From Symbiodinium natans (taxonomy: Eukaryota > Sar > Dinophyceae > Suessiales > Symbiodiniaceae): 64,000 nt of DNA. The stretch is taken from assembly GCA_905221605.1 (NCBI GenBank), contig CAJNDS010002103.1, positions 186,581-250,580 on the forward strand, read 5' to 3'. Position numbers and translations under genes: made by a program. Shown in pieces: positions 22,396-31,400 of this stretch (its first letter is position 1; the number at the start of each line of letters is the position of its first letter). The notes under the pieces are model-generated. The model was not told where the DNA came from. It saw only the letters and a list, made by a program, of their open reading frames with translations, and did no database searches.

Positions 22396-22555
22396 GATCA
22401 CATCGTTCCCTCTCTCCTGCATCCCTGGTCTGATGCTCTGGGCGTTGCCATCGTACCCCTACTGTCCTCGAAGACGAAGCTGTCCCAGGATCTTCACTGC
22501 TTCCGATATCTCTATCCCGCTCACTCAGCGACACCGATCCGAACATCTCCCCCAT
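18119..22555 (-). CDS. Retrotransposon ORF5: 1478-aa protein with ADP-ribosyltransferase-like segment
   Basis: This is the first ORF after RNase H, in the same frame as ORF4 but separated by a stop and a 78-bp spacer. Around residue 538 it reads GWIFHGTSLEALW. About 35 residues later comes GCWFGRSICGTASYSTW and then GWIVRVLAGF. The His-Gly-Thr strand, a later Ala/Ser-Tyr and a following beta strand resemble the PARP/KptA ADP-ribosyltransferase fold. The third catalytic residue is not clear. The C-terminus (about 1300-1478) is very acidic, then very basic and coiled-coil-like (KKAKKENREAKKRKE). The rest is unrecognised. A role in modifying host defence proteins or RNA is only a guess. The enzymatic call is tentative; the ORF itself is solid. 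Confidence 0.75.
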   Translation of the reverse strand: MGEMFGSVSLSERDRDIGSSEDPGTASSSRTVGVRWQRPEHQTRDAGERERCDRAQAMIDFLEKVFSDADRYLKAETEDGVPGVTTYSYLPVGAKEREQARIHWMLEGNLEMQEVWARRAIPSPFKDDADFKKWMSSGIAGVRAEEAQAKTAKKGGKRSAVGYDVDRMRVHKIMYLWEVLRCTRRNPEAWIREKIPLIAATVTDATDYLERVIANWDRPRSHGGATKPPPQASPDAGNLSKEKLNDLIGVRLARGMDVPGCAMPTAGTGGDVDTPWAPKFLGATDETEKSFQKGRSYERMIAGVAPIAISVGGVYDVTNGSKDPFRASWGGISRKTLDWAEIHMDDTEKSPFDDAIKGMMTWLAVRPLKYAIPPSQVAERIAVSHKSSEEKLKIWTEAQPKIKVIGMADEIMGAYESQYLKRGRDVMEEFRRSEGGEKGYGVMANAANGQMKEYLDTLSWQIGGPTSVLHLLHWSLAEEVTTFPEVQADGGIKDVKEHFTDSRCMWVPTKAEYAGAEKLNQEMSVGNEEFNVPGWIFHGTSLEALWSMIASGGIDRSHPLVTWTTGAPSVHDSAGCWFGRSICGTASYSTWHSLGNGWIVRVLAGFRRIGKNVKMDVGTRRSSVPDGQIRLDVDRVEIDGVLFCFMRATKIIGQALICRPKHPGLGANSHLMSEMSALMEKHPQGVERLYWRYHLKRRAIIGPARGPLPERPVDWKMEREFLHREGDENVTKVVEQPTGSRSGLIELMRGWIAELPSGGGVSGPDRDKDYYPVNSEWANVIRLLEYMGIEAPMATGHDSAVVKMPWRSFVGPAIYRRCVESSGIEEKVMEKANKATHHMGKVLEMADVGSIALGIEKAPRKYGWNRPEDVDQSWAFEAQAWAAIIGVGMGGVGGRLMEPALSSELESAVETYEWMFDIATAFHERKAAELVTWWAEGMKPPLQLRCSADQKTYVHIIIPEGIEGVSNKKNPASPGEVREWIGLLLKAHGDYGKAAESMSFITHKLTGTQEMTYQGAYKKVQEVCKECVSKGMGGNQVTNIIVVLAPAGMAAGNARRAIEEVRRFEATDDDTKTKVARETRETIRKANANVLWIGPGNFEENGFPTNYRVREEAKELIRAGEAMDKLMKKSGIITLPWNVMRTAFPRIGVDAGKLYISAGRTFGFWAQILFISMFGMMWPTPRDMELYDRETSAIREVIGEEGRDSIGEVGVWLRRWIEVAKADRSLKTKVIVPETKITGVTESLRTSDRQGVYTEMAARIDESVWKTMCGKSEAHCVSAGDRGSWHRMKVIIYTAAGFHMKDPEYQALRAMEAIGQLKAMADDAEMMEDDAESDGEEDDAMGEDRPENQSAREGDASMTEEFKEGSDEGFATVRSRSEQKKAKKENREAKKRKELLESAQELANQRQEKQARDEKRKSAGEKAGDGRDGGALRGTAGKGDQGDRPPAPPVPTRGDTKGRLCRLPDGRVVLGRVATSRP

Positions 22556-22633
22556 GGCTCCACGCTATGCAGGTCGCTAGAGCCCTCTTCTTCCTTGTAC
22601 CTGCATGCAACTCAAGGTCACACAAAATTCGCT

Positions 22634-25600
22634 CTAGTCAAGACGTCGTTGAAGAGCGTTACAAAGTTCTTCAATATTCACCATATTGTTATTATCTATC
22701 CGAGCCTTTGATTCTTCACTAATGTATATGGTGCATTGTACGTCCTCTCCTTTGTCGTGAAGCTCTCCTATCTTCGTCTTTCCCCGCATTCGAGCCAGTT
22801 TTCCACGTGCAGCAAGAATTCTCGCTATTCCCTCGGATATGGCGGCATCACTGCGATTGATCAGAACAATCCCAATGCCCGCAGCGATCACTCTGTCGAC
22901 CAGTAAAGCTAGGCTATCAGCCGCACTTTGGTCCTTTCTTCCCAGCTTAAGCTCTGCTCCGCGGGCTAGTCGAGACGGCGAGTCAACTCGCTTCGGTGCT
23001 ATCACAACTATCCCGTCGCACTCACCGACGATCGCCTCATCGACCTCCAGAATTGGCGAGTGTTTGATATCCCACACCATTTCCCAAATTATCCATCTTC
23101 CCACTATGGACTTTGCTATCCCAACGTTATCCCTGATGTCATACTCGAGCTGATTTTGGGATACCCCCCGGCACGCGGGCATAGCTAAGATGGTTCCCGT
23201 TGAGTTCCCGAACTCCTCTTCACCGAAATGTGCGGTAGTGTACATATCCCTTAACCACTCTCGTGCTTCATTGATGGCCTTGGTCATCATGTTGGCAGCC
23301 TGATACTCAGTAGGACAGTTGACAAACGTGAACATGACTGCCTCGTAGAACTGGTTCAGCCTAGCTATGTCTATTCGTTGTGTTCTAGACAGGTACCTCA
23401 TGTTCGGATTCTTGCCCGATACAATCACTCTAACAGCCGCCTCATTGTCCTCTGCCACTATCAAGGGTTCTATACTCTCCTTCATCATCTCCCATAGTGC
23501 CAACCCCGGTATTCCTTGTTTCGTGATGCCATCGTGCGGGGCTACTATCTCAGCTTCAGGGGTACTTTTAGAGCACGACGTTTGCTTCTTACAATAAGCA
23601 GCTATAGGAACGAAAGTGTGCGGTCCCTGAAGACAAAGATATACTCCCGACGTAGATCTATGGTCGTTCTTGTCGCTGGCAAGATCGGCGTCACAGTATA
23701 GCACAAGACGGATGTCTCCTATCCTATCCCCGACCCATCCGTAGAGGCTCGTTGTGGTCGTCTCGTTGATGTATGAGATCAGTCTATGCATTCTCTTGTC
23801 ACAGAGATGTGTCCAGGTCGTCAGCCTCGACGCCAGAACCTGTACTGGTCGCAGAAGGTCATACCTTCCGACTCTGGCCCCATACAAGATCTTCATGAGC
23901 ACCGCAGGGGCGTGCTCTTTCAACACTCCCGGCCCCTCATCCGGCAGCTCGTACTTGGCTATCCCCATAATTTCGTTCACCTTGTCGTCTACTGGGTTCT
24001 CGTCGAACTCTGGGCGGCTCTCGTCGAGATATGGGGTCTTAGCTTTATCCAGTGGCTTAGGATATGCCGTCGAGCACAACTCTTGATATCTATCCACACA
24101 CTGCTTCATGAAATCGGTAACATCGTATCGAAGAATCCTGATTTCATCTGGACTGTCTTCCTTCGCCTCGGCCTTCCCCACGAAGTTAGGCGGTTCCTTC
24201 TTGGGCTCGATGATCTTCGTCCACTCGTGTCTCGGCTCAAACGGCGACCGAAAAGGTATCGCGCTAGCCGTGTGCAAGCATCCCAAGTACCTACCCATAC
24301 TTCGTGGCTCTTCGAGCTTGATTCTCTTCGCCAGCTTCTCCCATCCTATCGCTAAGTTCTCTTTGGGCCCCGCAAGCTTGAAGTCGTCGACGTAGATCAC
24401 CAGCATCAGCTTCAGCTCCTTATGGAAAAACACACTAGGCCAATCTGAGAGGAATTCGAAGCCGACCTCAGTCACAGCCTTTTCGCAGTGCTTTTCCCAG
24501 AACCCCCCGGCATCCGGATGCCCGTATAAAGCTAGTCTCAGTGGCACCACGGGGTCGTCTATGCCCTCCCATTCATCTGGCCACCTATCCCTCGGGATCC
24601 GTATCCATGTTTTAGGCCCCCCCAACAGCGCCTGCGTGTATGCCGACTCACCGTCCGACATCTCGATGTCGTGTCCTGGCAGCATCCCATAGGCATCCGC
24701 CATCTTGCCTGCCTCAAGTGTCGCGGGGCATGATGTGATTTCCTGAAAGATGGCCCACTTTCCCTCCTGGTCTTTGACATGACATCCCTCAAACACAACT
24801 CTCCCCTTATACTTCCTAAGAGGATCGTCTTCAGCAAGCTCCCAGTTCTTTTCTACACAAATGTCGAAGATACGACCTACATGAGCTATTTCCCCTCTAT
24901 CCATTGCCTCCCGCTGAACGTCCTTCCACGAACGCACCTCCTCCATTATCCAGACCACTTGATCCATCAGCTTTTTCCATTCCTTATCAAGCGCGGCCCG
25001 AGCCTTGGGGTTGATCGCCCTCTCAGCTTTCGTCACGGGTCTAGCGACAAGTCCGAACACTTCCTCGATGTCTTCCTCTTCGTCCTCTATGATTGTGGCC
25101 ATCAGTGGCTCAAATTCTCCTACTGTCTCGTCGATGCTATCACACACTTCATTTTCCGCAACCTCTTCCCAACTATCCTCTTGATCTGCATCCACCTGTA
25201 TAGCAGGGACTGCGACTATTCCATCTCCATACTCCTCGTCCTCAGTTTGATAACCCTGCCGGATCAAATTATCAACGGGCGTAGTATGCTTGTTCATGAA
25301 GCATGCGAAGCATAGCGTCATCGACGTGAGGATCAAACTAGGTACCTTGGCTTTTCCCTCCAGCAGTCGTCGACATTCTCGGCATCTGTATGCCCTATCC
25401 GAGACATGCTTGACGCCGATTCGCCGCCTATCCTCATCTCTATTCCTCCCTGCTCTCAGTCCATGACCCGCACTATCCCTGTCTCTTTCCCTCGCACGGG
25501 CCTCTCTTGCCCAGATTGCTTTCTTGCTCTCCCGATGTGCCCTACGATGTCTCACTTCCTTCACGTTCTCAGGCATCATGCACCCGCGCATCCTCGGTCG

Positions 25601-28495
25601 CAGACATACTCCCTTAGCGAACTCCATTCTCATGATTGGCCCCCCTCTTCCTCCAAACGTAATGGGAAAGCTATTCCTATTCTGTATAGCCACCAGGATT
25701 TCTCGCTCAGGTGATACCTCGTATCCTATGACGTCGCACATAGTTTCCGCCACAAGTTGTCCAAGCGCAGACACTCTCACACTTGTGCCAGGATCTTCCG
25801 GATATGCTATCCCAGTACGAACCCAGGTGTATCCTATCAACGGAACATGGATGTCGTCCTTTAGTTCGAGGACCAGTGCATTCCTCTCTGCCTCCCACAT
25901 GACTATGTCGCATTCGCCCTTCTCCATAGTCTCGAGGTTGATGGTTTCAGCGTGCCCGGCCCTGAAGAATGCCTCATCCACAGGTTCCCGTTCCTCTTCC
26001 AAGTCCGACAGCGTCCACCCTTCTGAATCAAACACATCACTCTGGTCGTCGACTCCGGAGCTTTCCTCTCTATCTTGGTCGTGGCGTCGATCTGTGTCGC
26101 TGCTCTCCCTCTCCCCGGTCAGCACTACTATCCATCCGTTGCAGTTCATGTCTCCCACCTCGAGCTCTTCTCCAGGGTAAGCTACAGCGGCCCCTCCGGT
26201 GCTATGTCTGGTGCGGCGACTGTTTGGCTTCATCATCATAACCTTGCCTATGTCGTCGCCGTCGACCAGGATCACGCGCAGGTCCTGTATGTGTTTCGCC
26301 CGGGGTCCGAAGACCTCCCCCATTGCCTCTCGGCCTGGATTATTCATAACTATGCATCTTTTCCATCTGGGCTCCTCACGACTGATGTACGGTGCCCCAT
26401 CCTCGGCAGCCGCAGCAGCATAGTTCCTCACCAGCGTCTGATCTTCTCGATCCGTAGCATCGTCGACGTGCTCGTCGTCTCCCTCCATGTCTATCACCCA
26501 ATACGAGTTTCCTCCGTTCATTCTTCTCTTGGCTATCTTCAGCAGCTTCTCTAGTGATCCCCCGGTCTCGTCACCTCTAATCGTTCCCTTTTCCAGCTGT
26601 GCCAAGGAGTCCACGTCCAGTGTCACCATACCACTACTATATCCGAGATATTCTCCCTCGTGTTCTTCACATGCCATCGACACCGAATCACCCTCTTCCT
26701 CGCCGCAGATGTTTACCACGTCCTCTATCACCTTGATCATTTCGCGTATCGCCTTACGCTCCTGCTCTCGTTGTACGTCCATTTTCGTGTCCGATGTCCT
26801 CACCATGTGCGACATTAACTCATGATCCCTTGGCATATGATCGCATGCTAACATGTCCGCCGCGATCGCGTTCATCATACATGGTGTGACCATTCCTATG
26901 TAACACGACGCGTCCACCCCGTCATTCATACCCAGCATGCATCCATCACTCCGTACTATCCACATATCCCAGGCAAGCGCCATTCGAACAATGGTCTCGT
27001 CGGCCAATCGACTTTTGCCGCCTATCCAGATGGTCGTAGCCACTATTCCTCTGCTGTTGGCGTCGGTGATAACCTTTTCTATATTACCAAACACTCTATC
27101 TCGAGCCTCTCGCGTACTATCTAGACCTTCCTCACGTCTCCAACCGGATGCCTTTCGATCAACTTCTACACTCATGCCTTCGCTAGACGCATCGATAGCG
27201 ATGACCACATCCGTCACACCCTCTCCTATCACACATCCTTCCCCCGATATCCAAGATACGTTCTCACCTCCGTTATCCCCTATTTCTTCTATTCCGACCC
27301 CCATGACCTGCACTTTAGGCTGCTCGCCCAACTCCCTCATTATTTCCCCAATGATGTTGTCGGACGGCGTTCGCGCTATTCCAGCTGTGCTGCACAATTG
27401 ATTGATGGTTTTCGCAACCTCCTCAGTATCTCCCATCCTGGATGCCGGTGCGGCAGGTTCTGCTGGTTCTCCTCTATCCCTGATTCGTCGGTCTTCTCCT
27501 CCGTCGGGGATGTACCAGAACTCCGTGATGATGTCCCTGGGCACAACGAATCGGTATCTCCCTCTATTGCGCATCATCTCCGCCTGTATGCATGAGTCAT
27601 ATTCAATGGATTCTAAGACCTCTCCAGTATTGGCGCTCCGAGTGACCCTCCACCAGAGCTCGAGCCGTCTTTTGTCCCTTCCGCCATAGAATCGGTAGGA
27701 TGTGGCGCGATTGTTTCTTACTGCCCACACTCGGCCACCCTCAGGCATTCCCGATGGAGAATCCCATCGGTACTCCTGCGGTGAGAAGTCCTGGCCATGG
27801 TCGGTGATTTTCTCCATCCATTCTCGAACTCCAATTTCTGCGGGACGCGGTCCTATTCCCTCTTGCCCTCGAACGGCAGAGGGAGGCCTCTCTCCTCTGA
27901 TGATCCTCTCTTTGTCTCCCTCTATATAGCGCAGTCGCTGTCCCGGACTCATCCTATTCCACTCTGCCGACGAAATGGAGTTGGGTTTGTGAGATCTCGC
28001 GTACGGCCGTTCTATCCTGGGCATGTCCTGTTCGTAGTCTAAACCCACCCCCCGTATACCCGTCGCCTTCTCTCCCCGCGCCCGCTCCTTGGCTTCATCC
28101 TCTATCTCTCCCTCAGGCTCCCCCTTTTCCCAGAACGTAGTGCACCCCGTCCATTTCTTGGTGATCTTCTTCTTGCCCTTCATTCTATCCTCATCCAGTA
28201 CCTCCGATGTACCATCGGCGTACATTATCCACGTTCGCCTCCTTGGACCCAGCTCTCTATCCCCGGGGCCACCTGTACCTTTGACCTCCTCGCCTGGGGT
28301 ACACAGCTCCTTTCGGGGTAAGATGTGATGAAGCGTCCACGAATGGTCTATCTCATCATGTTCCCAGAAATCCCCGTTTTGAAGATGCTGATCGTCGCAC
28401 TTAATTTGTCTCATCACATCGGCTCGTACCCTTCTCTCCTCTGCGAAGATTTCCTCCGTCTCCTCTCCTTGCTGCCCCTCTCTCTCCAGTTCCAA
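22634..28495 (-). CDS. Retrotransposon ORF4: Copia reverse transcriptase and RNase H (1953 aa)
   Basis: The C-terminal half carries the Copia reverse transcriptase. RKYKGRVVFEG lies near residue 1230, then DGESAYTQALLGG with the first catalytic Asp, PLRLALYGHPDAGGFW, and the polymerase signature YVDDFKLAG near 1367. RNase H follows (about 1600-1740): YCDADLASD, RSTSGVYL, KKQTSCSKSTPEAE and a later AEDNEAA. These motifs are standard for Ty1/Copia. The first ~1000 residues have no family I recognise, apart from a hydrophobic stretch VVIAIDASSEG near 450 that could be an alpha/beta domain. About 190 residues after RNase H are also extra. The start overlaps the end of ORF3 by 82 bp in another frame. 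It may be made by frameshift from ORF3, or a single indel may separate one polyprotein. Confidence 0.9.
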   Translation of the reverse strand: MELEREGQQGEETEEIFAEERRVRADVMRQIKCDDQHLQNGDFWEHDEIDHSWTLHHILPRKELCTPGEEVKGTGGPGDRELGPRRRTWIMYADGTSEVLDEDRMKGKKKITKKWTGCTTFWEKGEPEGEIEDEAKERARGEKATGIRGVGLDYEQDMPRIERPYARSHKPNSISSAEWNRMSPGQRLRYIEGDKERIIRGERPPSAVRGQEGIGPRPAEIGVREWMEKITDHGQDFSPQEYRWDSPSGMPEGGRVWAVRNNRATSYRFYGGRDKRRLELWWRVTRSANTGEVLESIEYDSCIQAEMMRNRGRYRFVVPRDIITEFWYIPDGGEDRRIRDRGEPAEPAAPASRMGDTEEVAKTINQLCSTAGIARTPSDNIIGEIMRELGEQPKVQVMGVGIEEIGDNGGENVSWISGEGCVIGEGVTDVVIAIDASSEGMSVEVDRKASGWRREEGLDSTREARDRVFGNIEKVITDANSRGIVATTIWIGGKSRLADETIVRMALAWDMWIVRSDGCMLGMNDGVDASCYIGMVTPCMMNAIAADMLACDHMPRDHELMSHMVRTSDTKMDVQREQERKAIREMIKVIEDVVNICGEEEGDSVSMACEEHEGEYLGYSSGMVTLDVDSLAQLEKGTIRGDETGGSLEKLLKIAKRRMNGGNSYWVIDMEGDDEHVDDATDREDQTLVRNYAAAAAEDGAPYISREEPRWKRCIVMNNPGREAMGEVFGPRAKHIQDLRVILVDGDDIGKVMMMKPNSRRTRHSTGGAAVAYPGEELEVGDMNCNGWIVVLTGERESSDTDRRHDQDREESSGVDDQSDVFDSEGWTLSDLEEEREPVDEAFFRAGHAETINLETMEKGECDIVMWEAERNALVLELKDDIHVPLIGYTWVRTGIAYPEDPGTSVRVSALGQLVAETMCDVIGYEVSPEREILVAIQNRNSFPITFGGRGGPIMRMEFAKGVCLRPRMRGCMMPENVKEVRHRRAHRESKKAIWAREARARERDRDSAGHGLRAGRNRDEDRRRIGVKHVSDRAYRCRECRRLLEGKAKVPSLILTSMTLCFACFMNKHTTPVDNLIRQGYQTEDEEYGDGIVAVPAIQVDADQEDSWEEVAENEVCDSIDETVGEFEPLMATIIEDEEEDIEEVFGLVARPVTKAERAINPKARAALDKEWKKLMDQVVWIMEEVRSWKDVQREAMDRGEIAHVGRIFDICVEKNWELAEDDPLRKYKGRVVFEGCHVKDQEGKWAIFQEITSCPATLEAGKMADAYGMLPGHDIEMSDGESAYTQALLGGPKTWIRIPRDRWPDEWEGIDDPVVPLRLALYGHPDAGGFWEKHCEKAVTEVGFEFLSDWPSVFFHKELKLMLVIYVDDFKLAGPKENLAIGWEKLAKRIKLEEPRSMGRYLGCLHTASAIPFRSPFEPRHEWTKIIEPKKEPPNFVGKAEAKEDSPDEIRILRYDVTDFMKQCVDRYQELCSTAYPKPLDKAKTPYLDESRPEFDENPVDDKVNEIMGIAKYELPDEGPGVLKEHAPAVLMKILYGARVGRYDLLRPVQVLASRLTTWTHLCDKRMHRLISYINETTTTSLYGWVGDRIGDIRLVLYCDADLASDKNDHRSTSGVYLCLQGPHTFVPIAAYCKKQTSCSKSTPEAEIVAPHDGITKQGIPGLALWEMMKESIEPLIVAEDNEAAVRVIVSGKNPNMRYLSRTQRIDIARLNQFYEAVMFTFVNCPTEYQAANMMTKAINEAREWLRDMYTTAHFGEEEFGNSTGTILAMPACRGVSQNQLEYDIRDNVGIAKSIVGRWIIWEMVWDIKHSPILEVDEAIVGECDGIVVIAPKRVDSPSRLARGAELKLGRKDQSAADSLALLVDRVIAAGIGIVLINRSDAAISEGIARILAARGKLARMRGKTKIGELHDKGEDVQCTIYISEESKARIDNNNMVNIEELCNALQRRLD

Positions 28496-31400
28496 CCTGG
28501 CCAGGGCATCAGCTCGAGTTTTTCTGTCATGATTCTCGACTTCCTATCAGCCACAGCTTGCATCGGGAAGTAGTTGGGCATCTCCTCGTCAAGTACTATC
28601 CTCTTCACGCGGTGTATCGACGGTACCGTCCATCCGTGATATAGGTGCGCCAGCTCAACCACTATATAGTCTCCGCTCGGAACACCCCCTGGTTGGAGCG
28701 CGTAACCTAGGAACAATCCGGGTGATGTCGGAGTGTCGAACTTTGCCTTGGATGCCATGGCATACGCTTGCTCTTCCTCGGCGTCGTGATCTACATATTC
28801 TTCCCCATCCCCACCGTTGTCTGCACACGCTGCCTGGCATAAGCCATCCGCTAATGTCGCAAAGTGCTCATCCAATCTGAAGCCCAGCCTCATCAACTTC
28901 CACTTGTCGTCCACAGATGCCTTTTTACCCGCTGCCAGGGTATATCCCACCGCTATCACTCTATCCTCCGGCGCCAAGGCATCTTCGGTAGCATGCCAAA
29001 CTCTTGGATTGAACTTTAGCCCACTATCAACCTTCCGAGTCCTTCCCCATACCCATTTTCCCGGAAGCACCTCTTTCTTTATCCCGGCGGCGTCGCCACT
29101 CTCATTCGCACACTGTTCCTCCTCCGTCCAGATCATAGCTTCGCCCGCCCTCTCGCTTACCGGCACAACAAAGTTGTATGTCTGACTCTCGTTGAACTTG
29201 TCCTTGTGAGGCCCCATCCTGGTTCCGACAGACACAATCACCGTCGTGAAAGTAGCTTCTGGGAAGCATTTTGCTATCAGCTCGCAGCACACCATGGCTA
29301 TCCCCGGATAATCTTTGGCACTATTCGTAACGCCAATCTTTCCTCCGTACGCATACAGCCCCAGGACTATGAACCCTCTACCGGTGGCCATGCTCCGCGA
29401 ATTCTTCGCTATTCCTTTTTCTATCGAAGTGAACTTCAGGATGATGTCCTTTGCATGCTGCACATCAAAGTCCTGCGTCATGACCATGTCGAGCGCACGT
29501 CTATCGATCTCTCTCAGCTCTTCCTCCCTTTGCGAGCGTTGTTCTTTAGTTTCCTTCGTTTCAGAGGGCAAGGCCATGCTCGAAACATCTTCATCGGCTC
29601 CGAGAATCTCAAGAGCGTCATTTTCAGAATCCCCCCGTTCGAGCAGGGCCGCGTCCTCTTTGCCAGCTTTTCTAGGCTTTTCGGCAATGGGGAGGTAGTT
29701 AACAAGTGCCCCGAAAGGAATCAGTTTCACTTTGTCTTGCTCGTTGCCATGTCTTTTCCCGTACGGGCTTACCCCGTCCACCTGTTGTACGTTCCTATGG
29801 AAGCAGAACGTCTGCACAGCGTATGGCCACCACTTCGGTTCTAGTCCTGCTTGTCTCAGTAATACTCTGCCACCGTAGATTACTTCTTTGACCTTGAGCT
29901 CCGCTATGCTATTCGTTCGGGGTAATCCGGGTGTAGAAGTCGCCCTGCAAGTTCCTATGACATCGCAGGCTTTTGAGAATTCACCGGCTCCGTCTGCGTA
30001 CAGATGCACCACCATATCTGGGCCTCGGAACTCGTTGATAGCTCGCACAAACTCATCCGTTCCTCTGGACTTCACGGGCGTGCAGTGTATCCACTGTGTC
30101 TTGAAGTCGAACATCACGATTGCGTTGTTTTCTCCGCGTATTCCCTTGTCTTTGTTGCTGCGAAGCACTATCGTGTCAGCAGTGACCCTCTCTCCGAACT
30201 TCTCGGCACCCTTGTCGGTGATGCCTTCGCCCCTGTTGAAGGGAACGTTTATTGCTTTGCCTTGTCGACAGGCAACGCAGTGCATGTTCTTTGGGAGATG
30301 CGTGAGCAAATGTTCCGCCGATTTTGCATACTCCGGTGAGTATCTTGCTCTCCGGATGCTCACAGCTTTGCTCGACCCTATCCCTTCGCCAAGTCTATCC
30401 GCAACTCGAACTTGATCTGCAGGTCCGACTTCTGCCTCTGTTTGTTCCACTTCTCCCATGCCACCGGCGCTATCATCCTTCTGAGGCTCTCCCACTCCTC
30501 TTCTGGCCTGTTCTTCGTCGGCTATTCCGGGCAAATCTATATCAACATCCAATTCGCCTTCGTTTTCGGTGCTTTCTTCTTCGCCGGGTACAGCGACGAC
30601 TTGCTCCGCGATCCTTAGGTCGTCATCCGGATTCTTCTTCATTCCGCGGACGAGCTGAAACTCCACATCCGTCATATTGCGTGCGCTTTGTCCCGCCTCA
30701 ATCTGCTCAGGACTTAAAGCTCTTTCACAAAACCCGCATACCCCGGATGAATCAGCCTTACACGCGGCGCAGTAGAACGTCGTTCTCAGTCGACCATCAC
30801 TATCATCTTGTTCTATCGTTGTCTCCCTATTCCTCTCGTCTATCCCCTTTTCGGCCACTGATGATATTCGGTGGTGCTTACGCATAGTCTCCTTAATGGC
30901 TCGCAGTAATCCCGGTGCCCACTCCGCCCAGTTCTGCGATTCGCTCATCTCGCCCTTGCTTCTATCACTGCTATCATTCGCCGCTCCAGTCCCTGGTCCT
31001 CTAAGATTGACCGCCCATCCTATCAATTCTGCGTCAGTCGCTATCGTTGTCGGCTTTTTCCTAGAGTGTCCCATCGGTCCCTGATCAAAACTGAACAGCT
31101 TTGTTCCTAGGATGGCACTCGTCCTATCCCATTCTTCTGTCGCCCATAATGATGCGTATCCCCCTTCGGGCGTATCATCCCAATACGTCTCGGGGTCCTG
31201 GGGCTGCTCAATGAGACACATCGTTGGGGCTCTCAATCGTCGGTGACGTGCCTTTCCTATCACCACAAGCATGCACACGCGCAGTATGATGATATCGTCG
31301 TCCCGGCATTCCTGCTTCTGTGCCCAACTGATAAATGAGTATCCCCACCTCTCCGGTCCGTTCCTCGACCTAAGCGGAATCGGACCAGGCCTTCTGTATC

